Source: Shewanella sp. VB17 (GTDB taxonomy: Bacteria > Pseudomonadota > Gammaproteobacteria > Enterobacterales > Shewanellaceae). Taken from it: a DNA stretch of 64,000 bases. Numbering within the stretch: position 1 is the stretch's first letter; each line of letters starts with the position of its first letter. Both the position numbers and the translations under genes were made by a program. The notes under the pieces are model-generated. The model was not told the DNA's origin. It saw nothing but the letters and a program-made list of their open reading frames with translations, and ran no database searches. Where the stretch lies: positions 4,464,001-4,528,000 of the forward strand of contig NZ_JABRVS010000001.1 of NCBI RefSeq assembly GCF_013248905.1, given 5' to 3'. Positions 35,592 through 45,375 of the stretch are shown here, one piece after another.

Positions 35592-36392
35592 TTAACTAGC
35601 ATTAGTACTCTCAAAAATTTTATCTGCAGAGGCTGCAACAAAGCCGCTATAAAGTTCACCGTCAGCTTTAGGGTAACGTAAGGCAAATTCATAAAAACAG
35701 CTTGGAATCGATTTCTGAACGTCTTTAAAGTTAACCTCTATCCTGTCAGCCATCGTGGCTGACTGTTCGAGTAGAACTTCGGCAGAGCCTTTGACTTCAC
35801 CACCTGCAGAGTTCAAGATAAAATCACCTTGCTTCAAGGTTTCATTGACATCCAAAATCGTTGAGTATCCAGGAAGATGATTGATTGAAACAGTAAAATG
35901 GTTAGCCCGATAACCAAATGCAGCAACCCAAGCCGCATACTCACTTTCAGCAAGTAGCGCTTCGTAGGTCGTAAAATCCAGATCCCAATGTCGCCCAGAA
36001 TAGAGAAAATTATCGGCTTGAGTCGCGTCGATATCAATTTGGTTGATTAAGCCTTTAATAATACCCTGCAGCTGTGGACTAAACTCTTCAACCATCAATT
36101 CTGAGATAAATACTTTAGGCTGGGTCGGATCTGGATGTTCAAAATGCTTAGCTTGCAATTTCTTCGCTTCAAAATAGTAATCACCGCTGTCAACATAACC
36201 TAAACGTTCAAAATGAGCCGCTAAAACGCTTAAATTTACCTTCTCAAGGTTAAACGTACGCAATGCAATATGATCATTGATTATGACTTCTCCTTTTGAC
36301 AAGAGTTGATGAACCTTACCTGCAGAGGGCGTCATTTCGACATAATCATCCCAAAGACAGCCAAATAACCTATTAATATCTGTGTGCATCAA
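35592..36392 (-). CDS. DUF1338 (2-oxoadipate dioxygenase/decarboxylase HglS-like) protein at the end of the ast cluster
   Basis: A 266-residue protein of the DUF1338 family. It has 'NDHIALRTFNL' (metal-ligand His), 'RANHFTVSINHLPG' (second His) and a Glu in the late strand 'CFYEFALRYP', the layout of iron-dependent HglS-type enzymes, which convert 2-oxo acids to 2-hydroxy acids with loss of CO2. It follows astD by 156 bases on the same strand, so a role near arginine/glutamate breakdown is possible. Family by motif recall; function here is not established. Confidence 0.75.
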   Translation of the reverse strand: MMHTDINRLFGCLWDDYVEMTPSAGKVHQLLSKGEVIINDHIALRTFNLEKVNLSVLAAHFERLGYVDSGDYYFEAKKLQAKHFEHPDPTQPKVFISELMVEEFSPQLQGIIKGLINQIDIDATQADNFLYSGRHWDLDFTTYEALLAESEYAAWVAAFGYRANHFTVSINHLPGYSTILDVNETLKQGDFILNSAGGEVKGSAEVLLEQSATMADRIEVNFKDVQKSIPSCFYEFALRYPKADGELYSGFVAASADKIFESTNAS

Positions 36393-36548
36393 TTAATTCC
36401 TTAACAACATCGTGTTATTCAGACACAGTCGAAACCATGCTATTGTATTTTTGACGATATAAGTACAACGATGGATAACGGTTTTACCTATCTATCTTTC
36501 TATACTATAAATAAAAGGTACCTTACAGCACCTCTCATTTTCATTGAA

Positions 36549-38009
36549 TTAAATACTCAAACCTGGACTTAAGTTCGCAGGCAGGCTAACCAAATCAGCT
36601 TCGACAGAAGCGACAGGATAAGCACAGTAATCTGCCGCATAAAATGCACTCGCCCTATGGTTACCCGATGCGCCAACACCACCAAATGGCGCAGCACCTG
36701 AAGCGCCTGTGATCTGTTTATTCCAATTCACGATCCCCGCACGAATACGGGCTAAGAAATACTCATAATCATCACGACTATCAGCGAGAATACCAGCAGA
36801 AAGACCATAACGAGTATTGTTCGCCAGCTTAATCGCTTCATCAAAGTCGCTGTAGCGTATGACTTGAAGCAGCGGGCCAAAATACTCTTCATCAGGTAAT
36901 TCTATCACCTGAGAAACATCAATAAGACCCGGTGAAACCAAACCTGTTCCCGCCTCAATATGCGTCAGTTCAACCAGTGATGTCCCTCCTAAGTTAAGTA
37001 AATTACGTTGAGCTGACACCATCCCTTTAGCGGCAGCTTCTGAGATCATTGCCCCCATAAAGGGTTGAGGTTGCATATCCCAAGCGCCGACTTGAATTCG
37101 CTTAACAGCCGCAGTCAGCTCAGTGAGTAATGCGTCACCTTCGACACCTTTCTCTACATAAAGGCGACGTGCACAGGTGCAACGTTGGCCTGATGAGATA
37201 TAAGCAGACTGAATGATATCATGCACAGCCGCTTTGGTGTCTTTAACCCCTTTGATTATCAAGGGATTATTTCCACCCATCTCTAGCGCTAAGATTTTAC
37301 CAGGTTCACCTGCATATTGTTGATGCAGCATATGACCTGTTCGTGAACTGCCCGTAAAAAACAACCCATCGATCTGTGGATGCGAAGCTAACGCTTTCCC
37401 CGTCTCAACTTCACCTTGAACTAAATTAATCACCCCCGCTGGCAATCCTGCTTTTTCCCAAAGCTTAAGCATTAGCTCAGCGACTTTAGGCGTCAACTCT
37501 GATGGTTTAAACACCACAGTGTTACCCGCAAGCAATGCAGGAACGATATGACCATTGGGTAGATGGCCTGGAAAATTATAAGGCCCGAATACCGCAACCA
37601 CACCATGAGGCTTATGCCGCAACACTGCACGTCCCGCCGGTGTATCATTTTCACTGCTCCCCGTACGCTTATGATAAGCTGCAACTGAAAGAGCAATTTT
37701 ACCAATCATAGCACCGGCTTCTGTCGCTGTTTCCCACTGTGGCTTACCCGTTTCTTGTGCAATCACTTCTGCGATTTCAGCTTTATTTTCTTCAAGCTCA
37801 ATACGGTAAGCTTCGATGATAGCCAAACGACCTTCAAATCCAAGCATAAACCAATCGAATTGCACTGTGCGGGCAGCTTCAACGGCGATATTCACCTGTT
37901 CTGCTGTTGCTGTTTGACTACTCCAGATAACCTGGTTATTGGCTGGGTTTTTAGAGATCACATCATGACCTAAACCTGGCACCCACTGACCATTAATAAA
38001 TTGCGTCAT
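36549..38009 (-). CDS. astD: Succinylglutamate semialdehyde dehydrogenase AstD
   Basis: A 486-residue NAD-dependent aldehyde dehydrogenase, the fourth enzyme of the arginine succinyltransferase pathway, making N-succinylglutamate. Visible are the cofactor-loop 'FFTGSSRTG', the catalytic Glu in 'LALEMGGNNP' and the catalytic Cys in 'SGQRCTCARR'. It starts 8 bases after astA. The AstD identity over other ALDHs rests on this neighbour and on the N-terminus 'MTQFINGQWVPGLG'. Confidence 0.94.
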   Translation of the reverse strand: MTQFINGQWVPGLGHDVISKNPANNQVIWSSQTATAEQVNIAVEAARTVQFDWFMLGFEGRLAIIEAYRIELEENKAEIAEVIAQETGKPQWETATEAGAMIGKIALSVAAYHKRTGSSENDTPAGRAVLRHKPHGVVAVFGPYNFPGHLPNGHIVPALLAGNTVVFKPSELTPKVAELMLKLWEKAGLPAGVINLVQGEVETGKALASHPQIDGLFFTGSSRTGHMLHQQYAGEPGKILALEMGGNNPLIIKGVKDTKAAVHDIIQSAYISSGQRCTCARRLYVEKGVEGDALLTELTAAVKRIQVGAWDMQPQPFMGAMISEAAAKGMVSAQRNLLNLGGTSLVELTHIEAGTGLVSPGLIDVSQVIELPDEEYFGPLLQVIRYSDFDEAIKLANNTRYGLSAGILADSRDDYEYFLARIRAGIVNWNKQITGASGAAPFGGVGASGNHRASAFYAADYCAYPVASVEADLVSLPANLSPGLSI

Positions 38010-38017
38010 TATTTTTC

Positions 38018-39037
38018 CTACAAAGCCAAAATACGGATTTGATCACCTTGTTTAAGCAGCAAACCTGCTGCTAATTCCGGCGAAATAACAACTTCATCAC
38101 TGTCTGCACTAACAAGCAGTGTCGAAGAGGTTGCGCGATAATTCACTAATTGAGTATTAGCAATGATATAACTGATTTCAGATATGGGGGCTACCCCAAT
38201 ATTGATGCTCAGCAAGCGGCTCTCTTTAACAGAGCGGATATCATTGATATTGCATTCAACCGTTGGGCCAGCATCAAAAATATCCACATAACCACGAAAT
38301 CTGAAACCTTCTGCCTTAAGTAAATTCAACGCTGGACGCGTATTACTATGAACTTCACCGATCACCTTCTGCGCCTCTTCTGGTAGCAGGCAAACATACA
38401 CAGATTTTTTGGGCATCATCTCAGCCATAAAAGCTTTTTTACCTAAACCAGAAAGGTAATCAGCTTCAACAAAATCTATCCCTAAAAAGTGTTTTTGTAG
38501 CCAATTGTAAAATGGTGAATGGCCCTCTTTGTCACTTTGACCACGCATCTCGGCAATCACGGTTTGACCAAATCGTTGAGAATGCTGAGCTAAAAAGAGA
38601 AACCGGCTACGCGATAACATCCGACCATTGTTATTTTTACGGTAAGATTCACGTAAAAACAGGGTGCAAAGTTCTGCAGCTCCGGTGTAATCATGACATA
38701 AAGTCAAGGTTTCTACTTCATTGCGAACATCAATCTGCTCTGAATAATAGACCTCGGTACCAAGCCGATAATGATAAAAGGCATCTTCCATTCCCACAGC
38801 AGCTTCTAGGCCACAGGTTCCAACAACTTCACCCGTTTCAGTGTCTTCAAGCACCATCAAATAACCTTCATCGAAGGGCTTATCCACCTCTTTTAAAAAT
38901 GAGGCTTCTACTCGGGCTATTTTATTTTTAAGTAACGCTTCATTGACAGGCAATGATGTCATTCCATGGCCGGATTCTTCCGCTATTTGATATAAGGCTT
39001 CAAAGTCGCTAGATAGGATAGGACGTATTATTAACAT
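38018..39037 (-). CDS. astA: Arginine N-succinyltransferase AstA
   Basis: A 339-residue acyltransferase, the first committed step of arginine catabolism by the succinyltransferase route. It opens 'MLIIRPILSSDFEALYQIAEESGHGMTSLP', seen as the family's N-terminal block, with 'FLLAQHSQRFG'-like and 'ECNINDIRSVKESRL' segments downstream. It lies between the aminotransferase and astD genes. astB (succinylarginine dihydrolase) is not in the window. Confidence 0.94.
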   Translation of the reverse strand: MLIIRPILSSDFEALYQIAEESGHGMTSLPVNEALLKNKIARVEASFLKEVDKPFDEGYLMVLEDTETGEVVGTCGLEAAVGMEDAFYHYRLGTEVYYSEQIDVRNEVETLTLCHDYTGAAELCTLFLRESYRKNNNGRMLSRSRFLFLAQHSQRFGQTVIAEMRGQSDKEGHSPFYNWLQKHFLGIDFVEADYLSGLGKKAFMAEMMPKKSVYVCLLPEEAQKVIGEVHSNTRPALNLLKAEGFRFRGYVDIFDAGPTVECNINDIRSVKESRLLSINIGVAPISEISYIIANTQLVNYRATSSTLLVSADSDEVVISPELAAGLLLKQGDQIRILAL

Positions 39038-39159
39038 CTCAAAGTTTCCTCACTTTCACTCAGGCACTTAACGTTTTTTACCGGCGATGAGGCAAGTAAA
39101 AAACGGTTAAGGGTAAAGTATGCTCAATGTAGGTATTTACCCTACATCCAAGATGTTAA

Positions 39160-40377
39160 TTAAGGCGCTACAATCTTAGCCACGGCACGCTCAAAGCGAA
39201 CTAAGCCTTCAGCAATATCCGCTTCAGGAATAACCAAAGAAGGAGCAAAACGTACGACATTAACACCTGCGATCAGCGTCATAAGCCCTTCGTTTACCGA
39301 TGCTGTCAAAAAGTCTTTAGCACGTCCTTGATATTTATCATTCATGACGGCACCAAGCAGTAAACCCTGCCCACGAACCTCAGAAAAAACCTGATATTTA
39401 GCGTTAATCTTATTGAGGCCATCACGCAATAATTGTTCACGCACTTTAACACCGTTAAGCACTGCTGGTGTGTTAACAACATCAAGCACGGCATTACCGA
39501 TAGCACAAGCTAATGGATTACCACCGTACGTTGAGCCATGAGTCCCTATTTTAAGATGATCAGCAATCGCCTTAGTAGTTAACATCGCTGCAATAGGGAA
39601 TCCTCCACCAAGCGCCTTAGCCGTTGTCAATATATCAGGCACAACATCACCACGCATATAAGCATAAAGCTCGCCAAGGCGACCCACACCCGTTTGAACT
39701 TCATCAAATATCAGCAGCGCATTATGCTTATCACACAAAGCACGCACAACTTGTAAAAATTCAGGATCAGCATCAATAATACCGCCCTCTCCTTGAAGGG
39801 GCTCCATCATAACTGCACAAGTCGTATCAGAAAACACCGCTTCCAATGCTGCAATATCATTAAAAGGCACATGAGTAATACTCTGTGGCTTTGGACCAAA
39901 ACCATCAGAATAAGCCGCTTGGCCTCCCACGCTGACAGTGAAAAATGTACGTCCATGGAAAGCTTTATCAAATGCGATAATTTGATCTTTTTCTGCACCA
40001 AATTTATCCATCGCATAGCGACGCGCCAGTTTAAGAGCAGCTTCGTTTGCTTCTGCACCTGAATTTGCAAAATAAACCTTATCGGCAAAAGTGGCATCGA
40101 CCAGTTTCGTTGCTAATGTAAGGGCGGGTTCGTTAGTCATTACATTGGATAAATGCCAAAGCTTTTCACCTTGTTCTTTCAATGCTCCAACTAAAGCTGG
40201 GTGACAATGACCCAAACAGTTAACTGCAATCCCACCGGCAAAATCGATAAACTCATTCCCTTCCTGATCCCACACTCGGCTTCCCTCTCCACGAACAGGA
40301 ATAATAGCCGAAGGCGCATAGTTAGGCACCATGACTTCATCAAATTGTGCTCTTGTTAGGGTCTTGTTCACGCTCAT
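39160..40377 (-). CDS. argD: Acetylornithine/succinylornithine aminotransferase (ArgD/AstC)
   Basis: A 405-residue class III PLP aminotransferase. The Schiff-base Lys is in 'LTTAKALGGGFPIAAM', with 'IFDEVQTGVGR' before it and 'FANSGAEANEAALKLAR' in the cofactor phosphate site. Placement upstream of astA and astD argues for the catabolic step (AstC), while the position between crp and pabA is that of E. coli argD, so one enzyme probably serves both arginine synthesis and breakdown, as is known for this family. Confidence 0.93.
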   Translation of the reverse strand: MSVNKTLTRAQFDEVMVPNYAPSAIIPVRGEGSRVWDQEGNEFIDFAGGIAVNCLGHCHPALVGALKEQGEKLWHLSNVMTNEPALTLATKLVDATFADKVYFANSGAEANEAALKLARRYAMDKFGAEKDQIIAFDKAFHGRTFFTVSVGGQAAYSDGFGPKPQSITHVPFNDIAALEAVFSDTTCAVMMEPLQGEGGIIDADPEFLQVVRALCDKHNALLIFDEVQTGVGRLGELYAYMRGDVVPDILTTAKALGGGFPIAAMLTTKAIADHLKIGTHGSTYGGNPLACAIGNAVLDVVNTPAVLNGVKVREQLLRDGLNKINAKYQVFSEVRGQGLLLGAVMNDKYQGRAKDFLTASVNEGLMTLIAGVNVVRFAPSLVIPEADIAEGLVRFERAVAKIVAP

Positions 40378-40755
40378 ACCTTCTTATCCTTTATTATGGT
40401 TAATGGCTCTAAAAGCCACTGCGCCCGCCTTTTTTCTTTATAATGACACTTGTGACGGTACGTGTTCACATTACTTAATAGACATTAATAACGAAAATGT
40501 GATCAAAACACCAGTTTCTTCCACTCAATTAAGATCACAATATATCTATATTGCATAAAGATTTGTCTTTAAGAATGATACAAGCATTTATAGCGGGGAT
40601 TTTGAACATATTTAGTCATAAAAAAATTTACCGAGGTCTATTATGACTATTTATTTACAATATACGCATATACAACACACATAAAGGTGTTTACTTCTAG
40701 TATTAAGTTGCTAAATTCGCTTTGAAGCAAGAGTGAATAAAGGGTAATAAAACAA
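40378..40755. other. 378-base intergenic region upstream of argD/astC with an inverted repeat
   Basis: This holds the promoter of the aminotransferase-ast unit. A perfect 9-base inverted repeat, TAGTCATAA (40613-40621) and TTATGACTA (40641-40649), sits between the HDOD gene stop and the promoter. A TTGCATAAAGATTT stretch near 40550 resembles half of an ArgR box, too weakly to call. No open frame is convincing. Confidence 0.45.
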
Positions 40756-41898
40756 CTACATGATGTCTAACTTACGATAATTCTGACTTTTTAACCTAAT
40801 GATTTCCTGCTTGCTCAACTCATAATAGTCAAACATAATACGTTTCTCTTGAGGGGCCAGCTGTTTCATTTCATCCAATAGCAGTACTTTAGCGTAACAG
40901 CTTGCTCTGGCAACAATGGCTGCATTTTCAGAAAGATCTTTATAACTCAAATTATTATCGAGTTCAGCCATCACAGATGCCATACCGCTGTTATGACAAT
41001 TTAATTGCTCCAATAACTGCCAATTCAATCTATCACCATACTGTATGACCAAATCGTACAGTTTTTCAGATGGGAACTCTGTGGCTAAAACCGCATCATA
41101 CAAATCTTTATCTCTACTTTTACTGGCCTCTCGCAACCAAAAGTCCCATGTATTTGTGAACAGTACAGCGCTATTTGTCAACACAACTGAAGGGCCTAAC
41201 TGGCTTAACAAGCTACAGGTATAGACAAATACACTATCTTTTTCATGTAATTTAGCTAATGCTTGGGCCGCAATTGCACTGATCATTGAATAACGCCACA
41301 ATTTACGTGTGATCCACAATAAATTCGCGTGTCCTGATGGCAACCAATTTCTCAAACAAAAATAGGGAACAAGTAACTTAATATTTTCAAGACCGATAAA
41401 GTTAAGCACTAACTTTACATCTGTCACTTTTATATCGGGATCTTTACTATTGCGGTGCCTGAAAGAAGCACTATTGACAATATTAAGCAAATCTCGAACT
41501 AACCATGATTCATGTTCAATCAAAGAAATCAAACGATTGATATCAATTTTACTGTCCTGTACTAGCTCTAAAATCAACAACTGAGATTCATTAATTCCTG
41601 AGCTTTTTATAACGCCATCAGTAGACGCCAGACGATGATCAATGGCAGCTCCGACTTCATCGACTAATTGTGTTGAAATTCGTTCAAATAACTGTTTATC
41701 CTCTACCTTCTTTGCTAACCGCTCTAAAGCAGCTTCACGCTCTACCGCTAGCTTATTAGCATCAAGCTCTACGCCTTCACCCAGTTCATCGCACATAGAA
41801 CTAGACTGTTGCTTACCCACAATTAACTGTTGATAAAGCCTATGCTCTATTTCAATGACCTTGCCAGGCCTAACTCCTCCGGCTACCGATATCGCCAC
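40756..41898 (-). CDS. HDOD domain protein, signalling
   Basis: A 380-residue cytoplasmic protein with an HDOD domain at about 110-310. The core is visible as 'LISLIEHESWLVRDLLNIVNSASF' followed by 'VTDVKLVLNFIGLENIKLLVPYFCLRNWL', a catalytically dead relative of HD phosphohydrolases. The first 100 residues are a charged, possibly coiled extension ('EREAALERLAKKVEDKQLFERI'). HDOD proteins act in stress, motility or c-di-GMP-linked signalling; the specific role is unknown. Confidence 0.85.
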   Translation of the reverse strand: MAISVAGGVRPGKVIEIEHRLYQQLIVGKQQSSSMCDELGEGVELDANKLAVEREAALERLAKKVEDKQLFERISTQLVDEVGAAIDHRLASTDGVIKSSGINESQLLILELVQDSKIDINRLISLIEHESWLVRDLLNIVNSASFRHRNSKDPDIKVTDVKLVLNFIGLENIKLLVPYFCLRNWLPSGHANLLWITRKLWRYSMISAIAAQALAKLHEKDSVFVYTCSLLSQLGPSVVLTNSAVLFTNTWDFWLREASKSRDKDLYDAVLATEFPSEKLYDLVIQYGDRLNWQLLEQLNCHNSGMASVMAELDNNLSYKDLSENAAIVARASCYAKVLLLDEMKQLAPQEKRIMFDYYELSKQEIIRLKSQNYRKLDIM

Positions 41899-41949
41899 TA
41901 TTGATTTTCCCCAAAAAGAATATAAATAAAACTTAATACTATTTTAGAC

Positions 41950-41973
41950 AAAAAAAAACCTCGCTGTGGAGGC
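41950..41973 (-). terminator. Probable terminator of the S9 peptidase gene
   Basis: On the minus strand a short CCTC...GAGG hairpin is followed by a run of nine T, 9 bases after the stop codon at 41982. The stem is short but the T-run is strong. Confidence 0.6.
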
Positions 41974-41981
41974 TTAATCAA

Positions 41982-44471
41982 CTATTTTAGTTCTTGTTCA
42001 AACAATTTATAAATTCGACGATATTCATCTAACCAACTCGAGGGCTCCTTAAAACCATGAGACTCAACAGGATAAATGGCCGTTTCGAACATTGGCTTTT
42101 CCAGCTCAATCAAACGCTGCACTAAACGCACGCTATCTTGAAAAAAAACATTATCGTCAAGTACACCACTCATAATAAGCAATGGTTTTTGCAGACCTTG
42201 GGCATGTTCAATCGGCGAGCTACGTTGGTAAGCAATTGGATCGATATCTGGTGTGTTCAGAATATTGGAGGTGTAAGGAGCATTATAATGCGCCCAATCC
42301 GTCACCGGCCGCAACGCAGCACCTGCTTGAAATAGCTCAGGCTTGTTAAACAATGCCATAAAGGTCAAAAAACCACCATAGGATCCCCCATAAGTACCAA
42401 CCTTGTTAGCATCTACGTGAATATTAACTGCCATCCAATTAACAGCATCTTGTAAATCTTCAACTTCTGGCGTGCCCATTTGGCGATACACCGCAGTACG
42501 CCAATCACGTCCGTATCCTTTTGACCCCCGATAATCCATGTCCATAACAACATAACCTTGTTGAGCTAGTAGGTTATTGAACATAAACTCTCGAAAATAA
42601 ACAGAAAAACCATAATGGGCATTTTGTAAATATCCTGCACCATGATTAAAGATCACCGCCGGATACTTGCTAGCTTGGCTCTTATCATACCCTTGGGGTA
42701 AATACACTCTGGCATGAATATTCTCAGCACCATGACTCGATGGCACGGTGACAATCTCTGGCGCTTGCCAAGGGTAATTTTTAAATGCGTCACTTGTGTA
42801 TGAGGTCATTTTTTTTAGCTTACCGCCAATCGTTTGCACATAAAGCTCATTAGGCGATGTGCGGCGAGATGCGGTAAGTAATAGGCTATTACCATCTGGA
42901 CTTAAGCGATAATCAAGCTTGCCATCCCAATGGGTTAACTGCTCATTTTTACCGGTATTAATCTCAACACGGTACACATTATCGATCCCTGGATGATCTT
43001 TATTTGCCTTGTAGTAGATAAATTCTGCCTTAGGACCAAGGGTGATCTCACTCACGACATACTGACCTTGAGTTAACGCTTTAGCTGACTCACCCACAGG
43101 CTTAAGATAAAGATGAGAGTAACCCGATTGTTCAGACAAATAGTAAAGCGCATCGCTATCTGGCAACCAACCAAACTGATTAAAGGTATAATTAATCCAG
43201 GCATTATCATGTAACCTATGCTCAGTGTTAAGTACACCGTTATCAAGATCTAATGTCGCTATCCAGCGATCTTTATTATCAATCGCCTCAAGCATAATGG
43301 CGACCTTATTGTCACTTCCTTGCCACTGGATCGCACTTTGATCCCAACCCCAATCTTGTATTAACTGAATTTTTCGCGGTGATCGCACAGGATAATATGG
43401 TTCTCCTTTTGCCTTAGCGTTTTCAGATTTCACACTCGCTAACACATCGTCATCATATCCCTCAAGTCCTTCGATACTGATAGCTGTTTGTGTATGAGAA
43501 TTAAGATCTAATAACACCAAACGTTCTCCAGGAATATTATCCTCAGCAATTCGAGAGCGAACAGGTATGGCATCAATATGACCATCTCTACTAAGATAGT
43601 TAGGCATGATATCAAGCTCGCCACGCCAACTATATTTTTTATCGATTAATGCCAGCAATACAAACCGACCATCAGGCGAGAGACTCAGCTCTGACACGGT
43701 TTCGCTATCTCCTAGATACCAAGTTTTACTGGCCAGTGTAGGATCGACCTCTGCTAAGCTTGCCTTGTATTGCGCTTTCTTTTTTTGGTTATCGTATTGC
43801 TGTGCCACATATTTGATTAATTTTTTTTGCTGCTTAGCAATATAAGTTGATGGTTCCTCTCCCCCTTTAGGTGCGGTAGACATCTTGATTCTGGCAATTT
43901 CCTCATTCATACCCGTGTTATTATGAATACGATAAATATTATTTTCCCGCCAATAAGCAATATCACCGTTATTGAGGAAGCGCACACCATTAATTGGTGT
44001 GTTTTCTTTAGTGAGTTGTGAAACAATGCCTGAATTAAGCTGCTTTACAAAAACATTACCTTGATAGATATACGCTTTCTTGGTCTTATCATTGCTAAAA
44101 ACACCATGCTTTTGAGAGGCTTGATGCAATTGATTTAGCAAAAGTTGGTTCGCGTTACCACCATTTAACGCTTGTTCATAATAATCTTTAATTGGACTGC
44201 CGTGAGCTTGACGGACAAAATAAACTGACTGGCTATCGTCGCCCCAATAAGCCTCTTGCGCTAATATTCCCATCCAATCAGGGTTAGCCATGATCTGTTT
44301 TAGTGTCAATGCATGATTAGCATTAGGCGGCGGAGCAAATGATAACTGGCTCGTTGATTGACTAGCAGGCTCAGTTAGCCCCTGCTCTCTTGAAGTTGAA
44401 GTTGCCACGCAACCAGTTAGACTGGCAATAATCAGCACACTCAAGCTAGAATATCGATTAAAACGTCTCAT
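41982..44471 (-). CDS. S9 family prolyl oligopeptidase-like lipoprotein
   Basis: An 829-residue serine peptidase. The N-terminus has a lipobox, 'IIASLTGCVATS', so it should be lipid-anchored. A beta-propeller (DPP IV-like) spans about 100-560, with blocks such as 'LSLSPDGRFVLLAL' and 'LDYRLSPDGNSLLLTAS'. The hydrolase domain has the nucleophile Ser697 in 'GGSYGGF', Asp772 or 773 in 'GVLDDNV' and His805 in 'VESHGF'. It would trim dipeptides or short peptides in the periplasm or at the outer membrane. It is a single-gene unit. Confidence 0.92.
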   Translation of the reverse strand: MRRFNRYSSLSVLIIASLTGCVATSTSREQGLTEPASQSTSQLSFAPPPNANHALTLKQIMANPDWMGILAQEAYWGDDSQSVYFVRQAHGSPIKDYYEQALNGGNANQLLLNQLHQASQKHGVFSNDKTKKAYIYQGNVFVKQLNSGIVSQLTKENTPINGVRFLNNGDIAYWRENNIYRIHNNTGMNEEIARIKMSTAPKGGEEPSTYIAKQQKKLIKYVAQQYDNQKKKAQYKASLAEVDPTLASKTWYLGDSETVSELSLSPDGRFVLLALIDKKYSWRGELDIMPNYLSRDGHIDAIPVRSRIAEDNIPGERLVLLDLNSHTQTAISIEGLEGYDDDVLASVKSENAKAKGEPYYPVRSPRKIQLIQDWGWDQSAIQWQGSDNKVAIMLEAIDNKDRWIATLDLDNGVLNTEHRLHDNAWINYTFNQFGWLPDSDALYYLSEQSGYSHLYLKPVGESAKALTQGQYVVSEITLGPKAEFIYYKANKDHPGIDNVYRVEINTGKNEQLTHWDGKLDYRLSPDGNSLLLTASRRTSPNELYVQTIGGKLKKMTSYTSDAFKNYPWQAPEIVTVPSSHGAENIHARVYLPQGYDKSQASKYPAVIFNHGAGYLQNAHYGFSVYFREFMFNNLLAQQGYVVMDMDYRGSKGYGRDWRTAVYRQMGTPEVEDLQDAVNWMAVNIHVDANKVGTYGGSYGGFLTFMALFNKPELFQAGAALRPVTDWAHYNAPYTSNILNTPDIDPIAYQRSSPIEHAQGLQKPLLIMSGVLDDNVFFQDSVRLVQRLIELEKPMFETAIYPVESHGFKEPSSWLDEYRRIYKLFEQELK

Positions 44472-44592
44472 TCTCCTTCCTTATTATTGTTTTATTTTGG
44501 CGAATATTTATAGCATATAACAGGTAGCCTGTTACAAGAAAATTGTAACAGCTGAAAGAATTTAAGCTCTGGGATCTTACTCTAGGATGGTA

Positions 44593-45165
44593 TTAACTTA
44601 AATTAAGAAAATTCTGTAACAGCTCATGCCCTTGCTCTGTTAATACCGATTCAGGATGAAACTGTACCCCATAAAGAGGTAAATGATTATGGCTCATTGC
44701 CATAATTTCACGCCCATGAACATCATCGTCAAACCAAGCATCTAGCGTAAAACCATCAGGCAGTGAATTCACTAATAATGAATGATAACGAGTAACGGTA
44801 AGTGGATGATTCAGTTCTGAAAAAAGTCGTTCACCCACATGGCTGATCAGACTTGTTTTACCATGCATAACTCGTTTTGCACGTATGATATCAGCACCGA
44901 ACACCTGTGCAATCGCTTGGTGTCCTAAGCATACTCCTAAGATAGGTATCTTTCCTGCAAAATATTCAATCACTGATAAAGAGATACCGGCTTCATTGGG
45001 ACTGCGCGGCCCAGGTGAGATAACGATATGGCTCGGCGCTAATATGTCAATATCAGCAATGGTAATTTCATCATTACGCTTAACCAGAACCTCTTGACCT
45101 AATTGCTGAAAATACTGCACTAAGTTAAATGTGAAAGAGTCATAGTTATCGATCATTAACAGCAT
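44593..45165 (-). CDS. pabA: Aminodeoxychorismate synthase glutamine amidotransferase PabA
   Basis: A 190-residue class I glutamine amidotransferase opening 'MLLMIDNYDSFTFNLVQYFQQLG'. The nucleophile Cys is in 'GVCLGHQAI', and the His-Glu pair is in 'GVQFHPESVLT'. It supplies ammonia to PabB for 4-amino-4-deoxychorismate (folate) and is often shared with anthranilate synthesis. Neighbourhood of argD and crp matches E. coli pabA rather than trpG. Confidence 0.93.
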   Translation of the reverse strand: MLLMIDNYDSFTFNLVQYFQQLGQEVLVKRNDEITIADIDILAPSHIVISPGPRSPNEAGISLSVIEYFAGKIPILGVCLGHQAIAQVFGADIIRAKRVMHGKTSLISHVGERLFSELNHPLTVTRYHSLLVNSLPDGFTLDAWFDDDVHGREIMAMSHNHLPLYGVQFHPESVLTEQGHELLQNFLNLS

Positions 45166-45331
45166 AAACTACCCAAGGCATAAAATACATGAAGCCAATA
45201 AATGAGAGTGGAATGCTAACATAAAGCCCATTTAAATCACCACAAATAGATCTCATTCCAAAAGACGCTTAATGGGTATTAGACCTCAATAGTTGGGTAA
45301 GAAATTAAACAAGTGATAAGAAAAATTTAAT

Positions 45332-45363
45332 AAAAAAAGCCAGTGATATCACTGGCTTTTTTT
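45332..45363. terminator. Perfect palindromic bidirectional terminator after sspB
   Basis: A 32-base palindrome centred on GATATC (AAGCCAGT ... ACTGGCTT) has A-run and T-run flanks on both strands. It lies 13 bases past the sspB stop. Confidence 0.9.
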
Positions 45364-45375
45364 ATTCACTAAGGT

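Noticed and set aside
40535..40570. Possible ArgR box near TTGCATAAAGATTT
   Set aside because: Only half of the TGAATwwwwATTCA consensus is present; not enough to call without a profile search.
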